DNA from: a bacterium HR19
Lineage (GTDB): Bacteria > Calescibacteriota > Calescibacteriia > Calescibacteriales > Calescibacteriaceae
DNA length: 64,000 bases
Reading direction: 5' to 3'
Assembly: GCA_002898315.1 (NCBI GenBank)
Contig: BEHV01000001.1
Coordinates: forward strand, 124,001-188,000
The stretch's first letter is position 1. The number at the start of each line of letters is the position of its first letter. The notes under the pieces are model-generated. The model did not search any database, was not told the origin of the DNA, and was given only the letters and a program-made list of their open reading frames with translations. Both the position numbers and the translations under genes were made by a program. This document shows positions 8,744 through 17,326 of this stretch, one piece after another.

Positions 8744-9500
8744 ACTTTTTGTCTTTGAACGCCTCATAAAGTGTTTCTCCCATAGCTGAAACGACATCAA
8801 GCCCTATGAAATCGGCAAGCTCTATCGGTCCCATCGGATGCCCCAAACCCAGCATTGCCACTTTTTTCAGTGTCTCTGCATCTACTCCGCTTTCCAGCAT
8901 CTCTATCGCATGGTTCAAAAAAGGAACAAGCAGGTGATTTACGATAAAGCCCGGATAATCTTTCAGGACTATCGGAACTTTCCCGAGCTTCTGCGAAAGT
9001 TCTACAACCTTTTCAGTAGTATCTTTTGAAGTCCTTACACCCTCTATTACCTCAACGAGTTTCATTATATGAGCCGGATTGAAAAAGTGCATGCCTATTA
9101 CTCTATCTGGATACCTGCAAGCGGAAGATACTTCACTTATGGACTTTGTAGAGGTATTTGTAGCAAGAATTATTGAAGGTCTGCAAATTCTGTCTAATTT
9201 CTCAAAGAACTCTTTTTTGAGTTTAAGGTCTTCTGCAATAGATTCTATAACAATATCGCAATCTGCCATAAGCGTAAGGTCTGTTGTATACTCTATTTTT
9301 TCTCTTATCTTCTGAGCGGTCTCATCTCGGAGCCTTCCTCTTTTCAATCCAGCAGATATTATTTTTTCAACTCTCTCCTTACCCTTCTCAATTGAGTCAT
9401 CTCCTCTTCCCCAGAGAACAACTTCAAATCCAGATGAAGCAGAAAGATAAGCTATTGATGAACCCATCGTCCCGGGTCCCGCTATTCCTATTTTCCTCAT
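8646..9500 (-). CDS. 3-hydroxyacyl-CoA (3-hydroxybutyryl-CoA) dehydrogenase
   Basis: A 284-residue NAD-dependent dehydrogenase of the Hbd/PaaH/FadB2 type, the usual stand-alone length. The Rossmann motif is GIAGPGTMGSSIA at residues 4-16. The catalytic region GMHFFNPAHIMKLVEVI carries the His of the His-Glu pair, NTSTKS supplies the catalytic Ser region, and KDYPGFIVNHLLVPFLNHA and GLGHPMGPIELADFIGLD form the C-terminal dimer and substrate domain. It interconverts 3-hydroxyacyl-CoA and 3-ketoacyl-CoA in beta-oxidation or butyrate-type metabolism. No other beta-oxidation gene is adjacent, though a MaoC-type hydratase lies 20 kb away. It converges on and overlaps rlmB. Confidence 0.92.
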   Translation of the reverse strand: MRKIGIAGPGTMGSSIAYLSASSGFEVVLWGRGDDSIEKGKERVEKIISAGLKRGRLRDETAQKIREKIEYTTDLTLMADCDIVIESIAEDLKLKKEFFEKLDRICRPSIILATNTSTKSISEVSSACRYPDRVIGMHFFNPAHIMKLVEVIEGVRTSKDTTEKVVELSQKLGKVPIVLKDYPGFIVNHLLVPFLNHAIEMLESGVDAETLKKVAMLGLGHPMGPIELADFIGLDVVSAMGETLYEAFKDKKFNPPVSLRNLVKVGFLGMKTKRGFLDYNGEKK

Positions 9501-9592
9501 AAATTCATATATTTTAATAAAAAATTAAAAAAATAAAAAAACAGGTTTGATTTGACTTTGAAAAGATTTTCAGAAAGTCCTCTCGGATTTTT

Positions 9593-10111
9593 TTACTTTC
9601 TTTTTTTTGTTATTATGGCTGAAAGGTTTCTGCCTTCTTTATATGGTGGTTTTTCAAACTCAGCAACATCTCCGAGATGATTCATAACTTTATCTATAAC
9701 CTGCTTCATCACATCTTCGTATAGCGCTTCTCTTCCTTTGGCTTTGACGACTATTTTTACTTTCGCATCTTCTTCAAGCAGCCACTCTTTAATTTTCTTC
9801 ACTTTTATTTCTATGTCATGCTCTTGAATTTTCGGACTGAACCTCATTTCTTTTATCTCCACTGATTTTTGTCCCTTTTTTATCTCTTTTTCTTTTTTCT
9901 TTTGTTCGTAGAGGAATCTTCCGAAGTCAACTATTTTGCAGACAGGCGGGTCAGCATCTGGGACTATTTCAACGAGGTCAAGCCCCTTTTCTTCGGCAAG
10001 GCGTAATGCTTCTTCAATAGGCAAAACGCCTATTTGCTTCCCGTCCTCTCCGATAACTCTTACCTTTTCTGCTTTTATTCTTCTTCCTACTCGCCAGAAT
10101 TTACTTTGCAT
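9593..10111 (-). CDS. infC: Translation initiation factor IF-3
   Basis: A 172-residue IF-3 with both domains. The N-terminal part has RVIGEDGKQIGVLPIEEAL and LDLVEIVPDADPPVCKI. A Lys-rich helix (YEQKKKEKEIKKGQK) links it to the C-terminal domain with EIKEMRFSPKIQEHDIEIK and EGRNLSAIITKK. IF-3 binds the 30S subunit and checks the start codon. The N-terminus WRVGRRIKAEKVRVI shows the start is right. It uses ATG, unlike the AUU of E. coli infC that mediates autoregulation. It overlaps the 3' end of thrS by 25 bp, so the two are translationally linked. The usual downstream rpmI and rplT are absent. Confidence 0.95.
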   Translation of the reverse strand: MQSKFWRVGRRIKAEKVRVIGEDGKQIGVLPIEEALRLAEEKGLDLVEIVPDADPPVCKIVDFGRFLYEQKKKEKEIKKGQKSVEIKEMRFSPKIQEHDIEIKVKKIKEWLLEEDAKVKIVVKAKGREALYEDVMKQVIDKVMNHLGDVAEFEKPPYKEGRNLSAIITKKRK

Positions 10112-12036
10112 CTTTCCAGAATGTAATTTATTCCCTCCTCTATTGAAAATGTTTTTATCAATCCGCCTTTTTCTCTAATTGTAATTTTTTTCTCGTCTCT
10201 TTCTTTTTCTCCTAAAATTATCATAAATGGGACTTTGAGTATTTCCCAATCTCTAACTCTTTTTGAGAGTCGCTCTCCTGTTGATAAATCAAGCTCACAC
10301 CTTAAACTGTATTCTTCAAGAAGCTTTTTCACAAATTCGGCATACGAGTTTGAAGTGTCTTTCACACTTATTATAGCACATTGAGTTGGCGCAAGCCATG
10401 GAGGAAAGTTCCCCGCAGTATGCTCTATGAGTATCCCGAAAAATCTCTCAATTGAACCCAAAATCGCTCTGTGAATTATATAGACATTCTGCTTCTGATT
10501 GTTAGAATCAATGTAGAAAACAGAAAATTTTTTAGGCAGGTTGAAATCAAGCTGTATTGTTGAACACTGCCACACCCTGCCCAGCACATCCTTTATCTTG
10601 ACATCTATCTTCGGACCATAAAAAACACCCTCTCCCGGGTCTATTTCGTATTTCATTTTGCTTCTCTCTATCGCTTTTTTCAGAGCAGATTCGGCAAAAT
10701 CCCACTCATCATCTGTTCCCGCTCTCTCCTCAGGTCTCGTTGATAGAAAAACCATATAATCTTTGAATCCAAAGAGAGAAAGAAAATATTTCATTATATC
10801 AAGTATTTCAGCGACTTCGTCTTCTATCTGATCAAGCTTCAAAAATATATGAGCATCATCTTGAGTAAAACCTCTTACTCTCAAAAGCCCGTGAAGAACT
10901 CCGCTTCTTTCATATCTATAAACCGTCCCGAACTCACACAACCTCAAAGGTAAATCTCTGTAAGACCTCGTCTTTGACTTGAAAATCTGAATGTGAAACG
11001 GACAGTTCATAGGTTTCAACTGATAAGGAACCTTCTCGTAATAACCTATCTCCCTTTCAAAATCTTGACCATCTTTCTTTTTATCTTTGTCCTCGCCTTT
11101 CCATTCCATCTGAGGGAACATAAATTTTCGGTAGTAATCAAGGTGTCCCGAAGTTTTCCATAAATTCACTTTGGCTATGTGAGGGGTATAGACCAACTTA
11201 TAACCTTTCTTCTCGTGAATTTTGAGCCACTCATCTTCTATCAATCTTCTTATTTTTGCTCCTTTTGGAAGCCAGATGACAAGTCCTGGACCTATTTCGT
11301 CTTCATCTATAAGGAAAAGTTCAAGCTCTCTGCCAAGTTTTCTGTGGTCTCTTCTTTTTATCTCCTCTAAATGCTCAAAATATCTTTTCAGGTCTTCTTC
11401 TTTCGGAAAGGCAACTCCGTATATTCTTGTAAGCATAGGATAACTTTCATCACCTTTGAAATGAACAGCAGATATTGAAACGAGTTTGAAGGCACCTATC
11501 ATATCTGTTGATGGGACATGAGGTCCTCTGCAAAGGTCGGAGAACTCTCCCTGCTCGTAAAAAGATACTGTATCTTCTGGAATACCTTTCAGAATCTCAA
11601 CTTTGAAAATCTCTCCTTTTTCTTCATACATTTTTATAGCATCTTCTTTTTTCATCTCAAACCTTCTTATTTTCAGGTTTTCTTGTTTTATTTTTTTCAT
11701 CTCTTCTTCTATTTTTTTGAGGTCTTCTTCTGTGAAGCCGTTTGGTCTGTAAAAGTCGTAGAAAAATCCGTTTTCAGTCGTGGGTCCGACCGAGAGTTTA
11801 GTTTCAGGGAACAATCTCTTGACCGCTTGTGCGAGAGCGTGAGCGCATGAATGTCTCATTATATCAATACCTTCCGGACTATCCAAAGTTATAGGTTTTA
11901 CATTACCAGAAGATATGTCATTTAAAAACTCGGCAGGAATAGGAGTGTGAAGGTCAAAAACCCTCCCTCCGATCTTAACTCCTATAATCCCTTCCTCGCT
12001 CAAACCCAAATTCTCAAGAAAATCTTTTCCTGTCAT
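10087..12036 (-). CDS. thrS: Threonyl-tRNA synthetase
   Basis: A 649-residue class II aminoacyl-tRNA synthetase with the full bacterial domain order. A TGS domain covers residues 1-60. The editing domain has HSCAHA (H62, H66) and SDLCRGPHV, the four-residue zinc-like editing pocket that clears Ser-tRNA. The catalytic core has MNCPFH (zinc Cys), YRYERSGVLHGLLRVRGF (motif 2) and the terminal motif 3 around HRAILGSIERFFGILIE. The anticodon domain ends IREKGGLIKTFSIEEG. It charges tRNA-Thr. The gene precedes and overlaps infC in the classic thrS-infC pairing. Confidence 0.96.
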   Translation of the reverse strand: MTGKDFLENLGLSEEGIIGVKIGGRVFDLHTPIPAEFLNDISSGNVKPITLDSPEGIDIMRHSCAHALAQAVKRLFPETKLSVGPTTENGFFYDFYRPNGFTEEDLKKIEEEMKKIKQENLKIRRFEMKKEDAIKMYEEKGEIFKVEILKGIPEDTVSFYEQGEFSDLCRGPHVPSTDMIGAFKLVSISAVHFKGDESYPMLTRIYGVAFPKEEDLKRYFEHLEEIKRRDHRKLGRELELFLIDEDEIGPGLVIWLPKGAKIRRLIEDEWLKIHEKKGYKLVYTPHIAKVNLWKTSGHLDYYRKFMFPQMEWKGEDKDKKKDGQDFEREIGYYEKVPYQLKPMNCPFHIQIFKSKTRSYRDLPLRLCEFGTVYRYERSGVLHGLLRVRGFTQDDAHIFLKLDQIEDEVAEILDIMKYFLSLFGFKDYMVFLSTRPEERAGTDDEWDFAESALKKAIERSKMKYEIDPGEGVFYGPKIDVKIKDVLGRVWQCSTIQLDFNLPKKFSVFYIDSNNQKQNVYIIHRAILGSIERFFGILIEHTAGNFPPWLAPTQCAIISVKDTSNSYAEFVKKLLEEYSLRCELDLSTGERLSKRVRDWEILKVPFMIILGEKERDEKKITIREKGGLIKTFSIEEGINYILERCKVNSGE

Positions 12037-12129
12037 CGCAGTAAAAACAGAAAAATAAATTTAAGTTTTCCAGAACAAAGTATTAAAAAGTAAGCACTTT
12101 GATTTTTGAAAAAATGAGGCAAAAAAATT

Positions 12130-12566
12130 TCAGAACCTCACAGATAAAAAAGCTCTGATGGAGGGTGGAAGAGCAAAAACAGCTATATCTTTCAGATCGC
12201 CTACTCCCAAGCCCAAAGAACCCTCTAATCCAAATCCGAAATGTTTGAAGGAATTCTTCCTTCTGTGAAAAACCATCTTCTACCAAAAAGAGATAAATTA
12301 TATGAACTTTCCCATACACCTGCTATTGCGCCTAAATCATACTTTTTATTTTTATCAAGGAAAAAATCTGCTTCTGCACCGGCAAAAGGAACTCCAATGC
12401 TACCCGATACAATCACTTTATCTTTATGATATACCGCTAAAGGAGGAGGATTAAGAAGGACAGAAATACTAGGTCCGCAACAGTGAGAAAATAAAACTCG
12501 AGAGAAAATGAATGAAAACAATGCAGAGCTGAAAATCTTTCTCACACAGCTGAAAATTTCTCTCAT
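12130..12566 (-). pseudogene. Frameshifted small outer-membrane beta-barrel protein
   Basis: The first frame (12566 to about 12260) encodes a signal sequence (SSALFSFIFSRVLFSHCC) and beta-strand-like segments such as KVIVSGSIGVPFAGAEADFF and YNLSLFGRRWFFTEG, then hits a stop at 12225. A second frame starting near 12260 reads NSFKHFGFGLEGSLGLGV, then DIAVFALPPSIRAFLSVRF and stops at 12130. The last piece ends in Phe with alternating hydrophobic residues, the classic C-terminal beta-signal of an outer-membrane barrel. Joining the two requires one additional base in the GAAGGAAGAATTCC region at about 12253-12262. The restored protein would be about 145 residues. It could be a true mutation or a sequence error. 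Function unknown. Confidence 0.65.
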
Positions 12567-12616
12567 GCGAATATTTTAAATCAAAAATGCACTTTGCACC
12601 CTAACATTAACACATT

Positions 12617-13528
12617 TCAACAAGATTTTTTCATTCTCTCAACAAGTTTTCTGAGTTCTTCTTTGACTTTGTCTTTTGGGAGTTTGACTCTCCGCCCGTG
12701 GCCCGGCAAAATCCACTCAAAATCAAATTCAACAAGTTTTTCTACCGATTTTATTTGCTCCTCCCAAGAATACCAGCAAACGCTTTTTCCTGCGGAAAGG
12801 CAATTTTCATCTTCACTCCACCAGAGATGATCTCCTGTGAAAAGAAATTTATCTTTGTAGAGCAGAACACAGTGCCCTTTTGTATGTCCCGGTGCCGGGA
12901 TAACCAAAAATTCCCGTTCTATTTGTACCGGTTCTTCTCCTTCAATTATAAAGTCAGCATTTTTGAAGCCGATGAGATCATACTTATGAATTACAGTAGT
13001 TGAATTGAAGTATTTTGCAAACCTTTCAGCATCGGCGACATCATCACGATGAGTAAGGAAAATATATTTTATCCCACCCATTGACTCAAATTTCTTGACA
13101 AGGTGTGAGGTGAATCTCGGAGAATCAACGAGTAAGTTGCCTTTTGGATTTTTTATAAAATAGCTATTTGCTCCGTAAGATTTTTCAGAGTTAAAACCAC
13201 AGTAGAAAACATCATCATCAATCAAAATCGGGAAATCATTTATGACACTTAAAATCAAAGATTTTGAATTATCGCCTACAAAACCGATTGCTCCGACTGG
13301 ACAAGAAATCAGCGCCCGAACTGCTTTTCTTCTTTCATTTTCATTATTCGGTTGTGAGCGGACATAAGAATATCCGCCCGAATCACCAAAAACTTCTGGT
13401 GCGATCTCTCTGCAAACATCACAATCTATGCAAGTTGAATCAACGAAAAACTCTCCTTTCGCATTCGCCTTCAATATTTTTCTTGGGTCAGCCATGCGTT
13501 CTGTGCTCCCAAATAAATTTTTAATCAT
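12617..13528 (-). CDS. Ferredoxin domain fused to a metallo-beta-lactamase fold protein
   Basis: A 303-residue protein with two parts. The N-terminal ferredoxin-like part has STCIDCDVCREIAPEVF and a later SCPVGAI, the Cys set of a single 4Fe-4S cluster. The C-terminal metallo-beta-lactamase part has THRDDVADAE (His-x-x-Asp-Asp, a variant of HxHxDH lacking the second His), APGHTKGH, FTGDHLWW and LPGHGRRV. Homologues are annotated MBL-fold with ferredoxin and are uncharacterised hydrolases or redox proteins. The frame is open to 13651, but the ATG at 13528 is chosen because AAAGAGAG lies just upstream and the extra N-terminus is an Arg-rich translation of the trpS tail. MADPRKIL at 13495 is an alternative start. 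Confidence 0.85.
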   Translation of the reverse strand: MIKNLFGSTERMADPRKILKANAKGEFFVDSTCIDCDVCREIAPEVFGDSGGYSYVRSQPNNENERRKAVRALISCPVGAIGFVGDNSKSLILSVINDFPILIDDDVFYCGFNSEKSYGANSYFIKNPKGNLLVDSPRFTSHLVKKFESMGGIKYIFLTHRDDVADAERFAKYFNSTTVIHKYDLIGFKNADFIIEGEEPVQIEREFLVIPAPGHTKGHCVLLYKDKFLFTGDHLWWSEDENCLSAGKSVCWYSWEEQIKSVEKLVEFDFEWILPGHGRRVKLPKDKVKEELRKLVERMKKSC

Positions 13529-13539
13529 ATTGCTCTCTT

Positions 13540-14420
13540 TTAAATTCCTATCCTGGTATATTGGGAATGCATTAGATATTGTGAGCTTTCTTCTGGCTCC
13601 GAACCTTCTTCTTCTCCTGTGAAAACTTTGTGGAGTGTGTAAAGGGGACATCTTTCCGGCTCTCCCGGGTCTTTGCAGGTTTTCCTTGCTGTGTCTGTCA
13701 TATAAACCTTTACCTTCCTTTCAATCTCTTTTATGTCCTCATTTAGAAAGATTGCGTTGTTGTATGATTTTGACATTTTTCGCCCATCTGAAACAAGAAT
13801 TTTTGGAGCTTCTGAAAGAAGCGGTTCGGGCAAAGGGAATACTTCTCCAAAAACCCTGTTGAATTTTTCTGCAAGGTCTCTTGTTATTTCTATATGGGAT
13901 ACTTGGTCTTTTCCGACGGGGACTTTATGGGCTTTGTAAATGAGTATATCTGCGCTCTGGAGTACAGGGTAGCTGAAAAAACCAAGGTTCATCACCTTTT
14001 CGTCTTTTCCCATCTCTTGAAGCATCTCTTTGTATGTGAGGTTTCTCTCAAGAAGTCCGAGCGGTGTTATCATACCGAGTATTGTGAAAAGTTCTGTGTG
14101 TTCCGGTACTTCTGACTGAAGGAATACTGTTGATTTTTCGGGGGAAATTCACGCTGCAATCCAATCAGCTACCATCTCAACCGGATGCTCCCTTATTTTT
14201 TTGAGTTATCCCACTCTGTTGTAAGTGCGTGAAGGTCTGCAACAAGGTAAAAACACCTTTTCCCTTCGTCTTGTAAATTTTTCCATATTTCAAGGACGCT
14301 TCTGAGGTGTCCTATATGCAAAGAGCCGGTCGGACGCATTCCCGACAGAACTCTCACCTCATTTTCTTTATTCTTTTCTTTTTCTTCTTCTTTCTTTTCT
14401 CCTTTTATCTCCCCGTGCAT
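13540..14420 (-). pseudogene. trpS: Tryptophanyl-tRNA synthetase, broken by frameshift, nonsense codon and truncation
   Basis: Three lesions affect one recognisable trpS. The N-terminal piece (14420 to 14193) has VRVLSGMRPTGSLHIGHLRS with the HIGH motif, then LHALTTEWDNSKK and a stop. A second frame continues with IREHPVEMVADWIAA, a TGA at 14149-14151 where the family has Gly (WIAAG-PEKS), then SPEKSTVFLQSEVPEHTELF and MITPLGLLERNLTYKEM. The frame join needs one more A in a seven-A run (plus-strand T run 14196-14202). The KMSKS loop (SDGRKMSKSYNN) is intact. The C-terminus diverges after LHKVFTGEEE and stops about 35 residues early. A KE-rich stretch (KGEKKEEEKEKNKENE) precedes the fold. A working trpS must exist elsewhere if this one is dead. 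Confidence 0.85.
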
Positions 14421-14625
14421 CAAAAATTTTATTGTTCATATCGCGTAAAGTTTTTCGCTTTTTCTGTTTTCGTATTTGGATTTTCCCGTTAAAAATGTTC
14501 AATTCGGGCTGAGCATTTTTATTTTCGTGCGGAATTTGGGATTCACTCGAAAACTTTTTTGGATTTTTGTGTAAGGGTTCAGGTAATTTAGGAACTTAGC
14601 CAATCTTTTTGATGTTCTCTTTCCT

Positions 14626-17310
14626 GTGTCATACAGGGAAAGAAAAAGGTGCTCCGGAAACTTGACTTTTGAAAAAAGTGATTATATTATTTTTATAGGG
14701 AAAAGATGGGTCGGGTTGGAAGATTACTTTTTTTTATTTACTTGCTTTTTTATTTTTGCGGTAGCTTATCTTTGGGGAGTAAAGCCTGCTAAAATTACGT
14801 GGGACCCTGATAAGGTAGAGATAGAATTAAACGAGGGGGAAAGTATCAGGTTTTCGGTGAAGTTCAAAAGCGATAGTGATATTTCTTCCGCTGAGCTCTG
14901 GATAACCCCTTCATTAAAAGATATAGTTAGAGTGGAACCTTCCGAATTGGAAATAGAAGCTGATAAGAAATATGAAATTATACTCAATATCTCTGGTGGA
15001 AGCCCTGGGCTATTTGAAGGAACATTACATGTAAGAGATGGGAAGAGAACATTAGCAGAACCTCTGAGCATCAAGGTAAAAATCAAATCATCGGGTAGTT
15101 CGCAAAATTCAGCATGGAGTGAGGAGGTAGAAGATAATGTATCGGAAAATTCAGAGTTTGAAGATGATTTGTGTTCTTCTGGGGCGGGAGGGGCTGAGCG
15201 GTCTCAGGACTGGAAAAGATGGAAAGAATGGCCATATGAAAAGCCGTCAATAGAAGATATGAGGGAAGTGGCTTCAGAAAGGGGAGATGCTTTTGTTTTT
15301 GAGTTCAAACCAATTTGGGATGAGATGTTCAAAAATGAACCCAAAGCACCCGATGGATTTCTCATATTTCATGTAGCAGTTTTTCTCACCAGTGCGACAG
15401 AAGCTTCAATAAATCTTAAAGTTCCAGAAGGGTTAAGAGTGTTTGGTGGTACCAGTTTTCAAATAGGGGAAATCCCGGCTATGGAAGTTAGGAGTTTTTA
15501 TGTCCCGATAAAATTGTGCGGAAACTTTGGAACTTTTCCGGTAGTCGCACATTTTGAATACAGCGATGGGAGGGGACTTCATCGCAAATTGGGTCGCGCT
15601 TTGCTGTTTATTATAAGAGAACACAGGCGCAGTATAAAAGCGATGAAGCCTCAAGAATATGTTCAATTTCTTGAAGAGGAGCGGCTCAAAAAGTTCAAAA
15701 AGAGGGAAGGTGCGGAATTTTATCCTCCGATAGCATATGCCTATGAACCAACTCCTCTTGGAGAGTTAAATCTTGTTTCAGAAGTTGACCCGTTTTTACC
15801 TGCGGAACCAAAAGAAGTTTTTAATTTCTACCCATACTTACCTTCAAATGTTGATATTGAATTTGAGGAAACTTCTACTGAAATTGAACCTTGGGAAACA
15901 CAGAACCAGCCGCAGAGCCAGCAAAGCCCGAGATTAAAAGCTGAGGGATTTTATGTTAAAGCATGTTACAATTTTGTTGGTAGGATTATAATAAGATCCC
16001 CTGAGGCAGCTTACACAAATAGTTCAAATGATGAACCACTGGCTGGTGCCTCTGTAATAGCGTATGATGATGATGGGGGAACAAGTGCAGATGATTTTAT
16101 TTGTGCGGCTAGAACAGATAGAGCCGGTCGGTTCATATGTAGTGGGTGTGCTGAAGATCCATTTTATAGCGGTCGGCCAGATCCATACATCATAGTTTAC
16201 GCAAGCAATGGGAAAGTATCTGTTGTAAGTACATCATCAATAACTTATTCTCAGGTTATAGCTAGATACGAAAGTTTGATAGGTGCGTCATACGACCTTG
16301 GTATTGTTAGGGTTGGAGGAGTGGATCCTCTGAGCTTTTTACTGAGAGCATTTTGGGTGTTTAGATTTACAAATGTAGCATTTATGGTGAACTCTGTAGG
16401 GGATATAGGAAATTATACAATAGTATATCCAATAAATGAAACATCAAAATATTCTAGACCTAATATATATATTGGCTCTGAGGATGCAGCAAGTCCATCT
16501 GTTGTTGCGCATGAATTTGGACGTGCTTTGATGGATAGATTATATGGATTCAAGAGTTTTCCCTCGCCCGGTGGTGTCAATCATAGTTTTTGCTATAATG
16601 ATTTGGAAGAGGGAAAACAAAGGGAAAGAGAAGGTTTAGCTCTTGCCGAAGGTTTCGCAAATGCTGTGGCATTGATAACATTTTCAACAAGTCTTTATTG
16701 TGACCCCGGCTTACCTTGGAACACCTCTCTTCCGCATATCTGTATTAATCTTGAGCCATCAACCGTAAGGCGTGAAGATGACAATCCTACAAATAGGTGG
16801 GACCATCACTTCTGTGGAGATTGCGGAAGTGGTAGCCGGTTTTGCTTTCCCGGTCAGCAGAACGAAGGATATGTAACTTCTGCTATATGGGATTTGGTAG
16901 ATGGTATATATTCTCCAGAAGATAGAGATTGTTTTTTCCACGAATCTAATGGAAGAAATGCCTGTGATGCAGCCAATTTTTCGTGGGTATCTTTACTAGG
17001 TATACTACCGTCAAGACCTCAAAATTATTCTGGATTTGTTTCAAGTCTTTTTCTCTCATGTGAAGATAGGAATAAGGAAAGAAAAACCTCAAGATTCAAT
17101 AGCATATTTACAGGGGACCATTTGATATGTCAACCATCAAATCCTCCTGGTGGAGGAGGCGGATTGCCTCCCGGAGGAGGTGGAGGGGGTTGTTCATCCT
17201 CAACTCATTCAGATTTGCAACTTTTACCCTTGGTTTTCCTTTATTATTTCTATTATTATTTAAGATTAAAGAAAAACAGAAAAATTAAAAAATATGCTTT
17301 CCAGAGATAA
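14626..17310 (+). CDS. Large secreted metalloprotease-like protein with mutated HExxH and a Gly-Cys-TM-basic C-terminal tail
   Basis: The frame is open from a GTG at 14626, but a better start is ATG 14706 (promoter and AGGGA before it) in the neighbouring frame. One T fewer in the eight-T run 14728-14735 would give MGRVGRLLFLFTCFFIFAVA, an ideal signal peptide leading into this frame. After the signal come an Ig-like domain (about residues 50-150) and a carboxypeptidase-regulatory-like domain (about 460-545, ASVIAYDDDGG). The protease region has SVVAHEFGRALMDRLYG at 625-641 and GLALAEGFANA with E675. The family motif is HEFGH, so the second zinc His is Arg633 here (CGT). The end is GGGGGLPPGGGGGGCSSS, a hydrophobic span and KKNRKIKK, resembling MYXO-CTERM or Synerg-CTERM sorting tails. 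Probably surface-exposed and proteolytically inactive. Confidence 0.75.
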   Translation: MSYRERKRCSGNLTFEKSDYIIFIGKRWVGLEDYFFLFTCFFIFAVAYLWGVKPAKITWDPDKVEIELNEGESIRFSVKFKSDSDISSAELWITPSLKDIVRVEPSELEIEADKKYEIILNISGGSPGLFEGTLHVRDGKRTLAEPLSIKVKIKSSGSSQNSAWSEEVEDNVSENSEFEDDLCSSGAGGAERSQDWKRWKEWPYEKPSIEDMREVASERGDAFVFEFKPIWDEMFKNEPKAPDGFLIFHVAVFLTSATEASINLKVPEGLRVFGGTSFQIGEIPAMEVRSFYVPIKLCGNFGTFPVVAHFEYSDGRGLHRKLGRALLFIIREHRRSIKAMKPQEYVQFLEEERLKKFKKREGAEFYPPIAYAYEPTPLGELNLVSEVDPFLPAEPKEVFNFYPYLPSNVDIEFEETSTEIEPWETQNQPQSQQSPRLKAEGFYVKACYNFVGRIIIRSPEAAYTNSSNDEPLAGASVIAYDDDGGTSADDFICAARTDRAGRFICSGCAEDPFYSGRPDPYIIVYASNGKVSVVSTSSITYSQVIARYESLIGASYDLGIVRVGGVDPLSFLLRAFWVFRFTNVAFMVNSVGDIGNYTIVYPINETSKYSRPNIYIGSEDAASPSVVAHEFGRALMDRLYGFKSFPSPGGVNHSFCYNDLEEGKQREREGLALAEGFANAVALITFSTSLYCDPGLPWNTSLPHICINLEPSTVRREDDNPTNRWDHHFCGDCGSGSRFCFPGQQNEGYVTSAIWDLVDGIYSPEDRDCFFHESNGRNACDAANFSWVSLLGILPSRPQNYSGFVSSLFLSCEDRNKERKTSRFNSIFTGDHLICQPSNPPGGGGGLPPGGGGGGCSSSTHSDLQLLPLVFLYYFYYYLRLKKNRKIKKYAFQR
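14662..14690 (+). promoter_or_regulatory. Sigma70-type promoter upstream of the protease-like gene
   Basis: TTGACT at 14662-14667 and TATTAT at 14685-14690 are separated by exactly 17 bases, each one mismatch from consensus. The predicted start of transcription is about 14697. An AGGGA just after it precedes the ATG at 14706, which would leave a very short leader. Confidence 0.6.
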
Positions 17311-17326
17311 AAAGGAGAGAAATTGC

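Noticed and set aside
9501-9592. rpmI and rplT after infC
   Set aside because: Only 92 AT-rich bases lie between infC and the dehydrogenase; neither ribosomal gene is there.
12083-12319. A 78-codon minus frame in the outer-membrane pseudogene region
   Set aside because: It is the third frame of that region; the other two frames hold the signal peptide and the barrel end.
13529-13651. Longer N-terminus for the ferredoxin/MBL protein
   Set aside because: The Arg-rich extension is the trpS tail in another frame; a ribosome site supports 13528.
13540-14420. Alternative genetic code with TGA as glycine
   Set aside because: TGA ends many intact genes here, and the same gene has a frameshift and a truncation.
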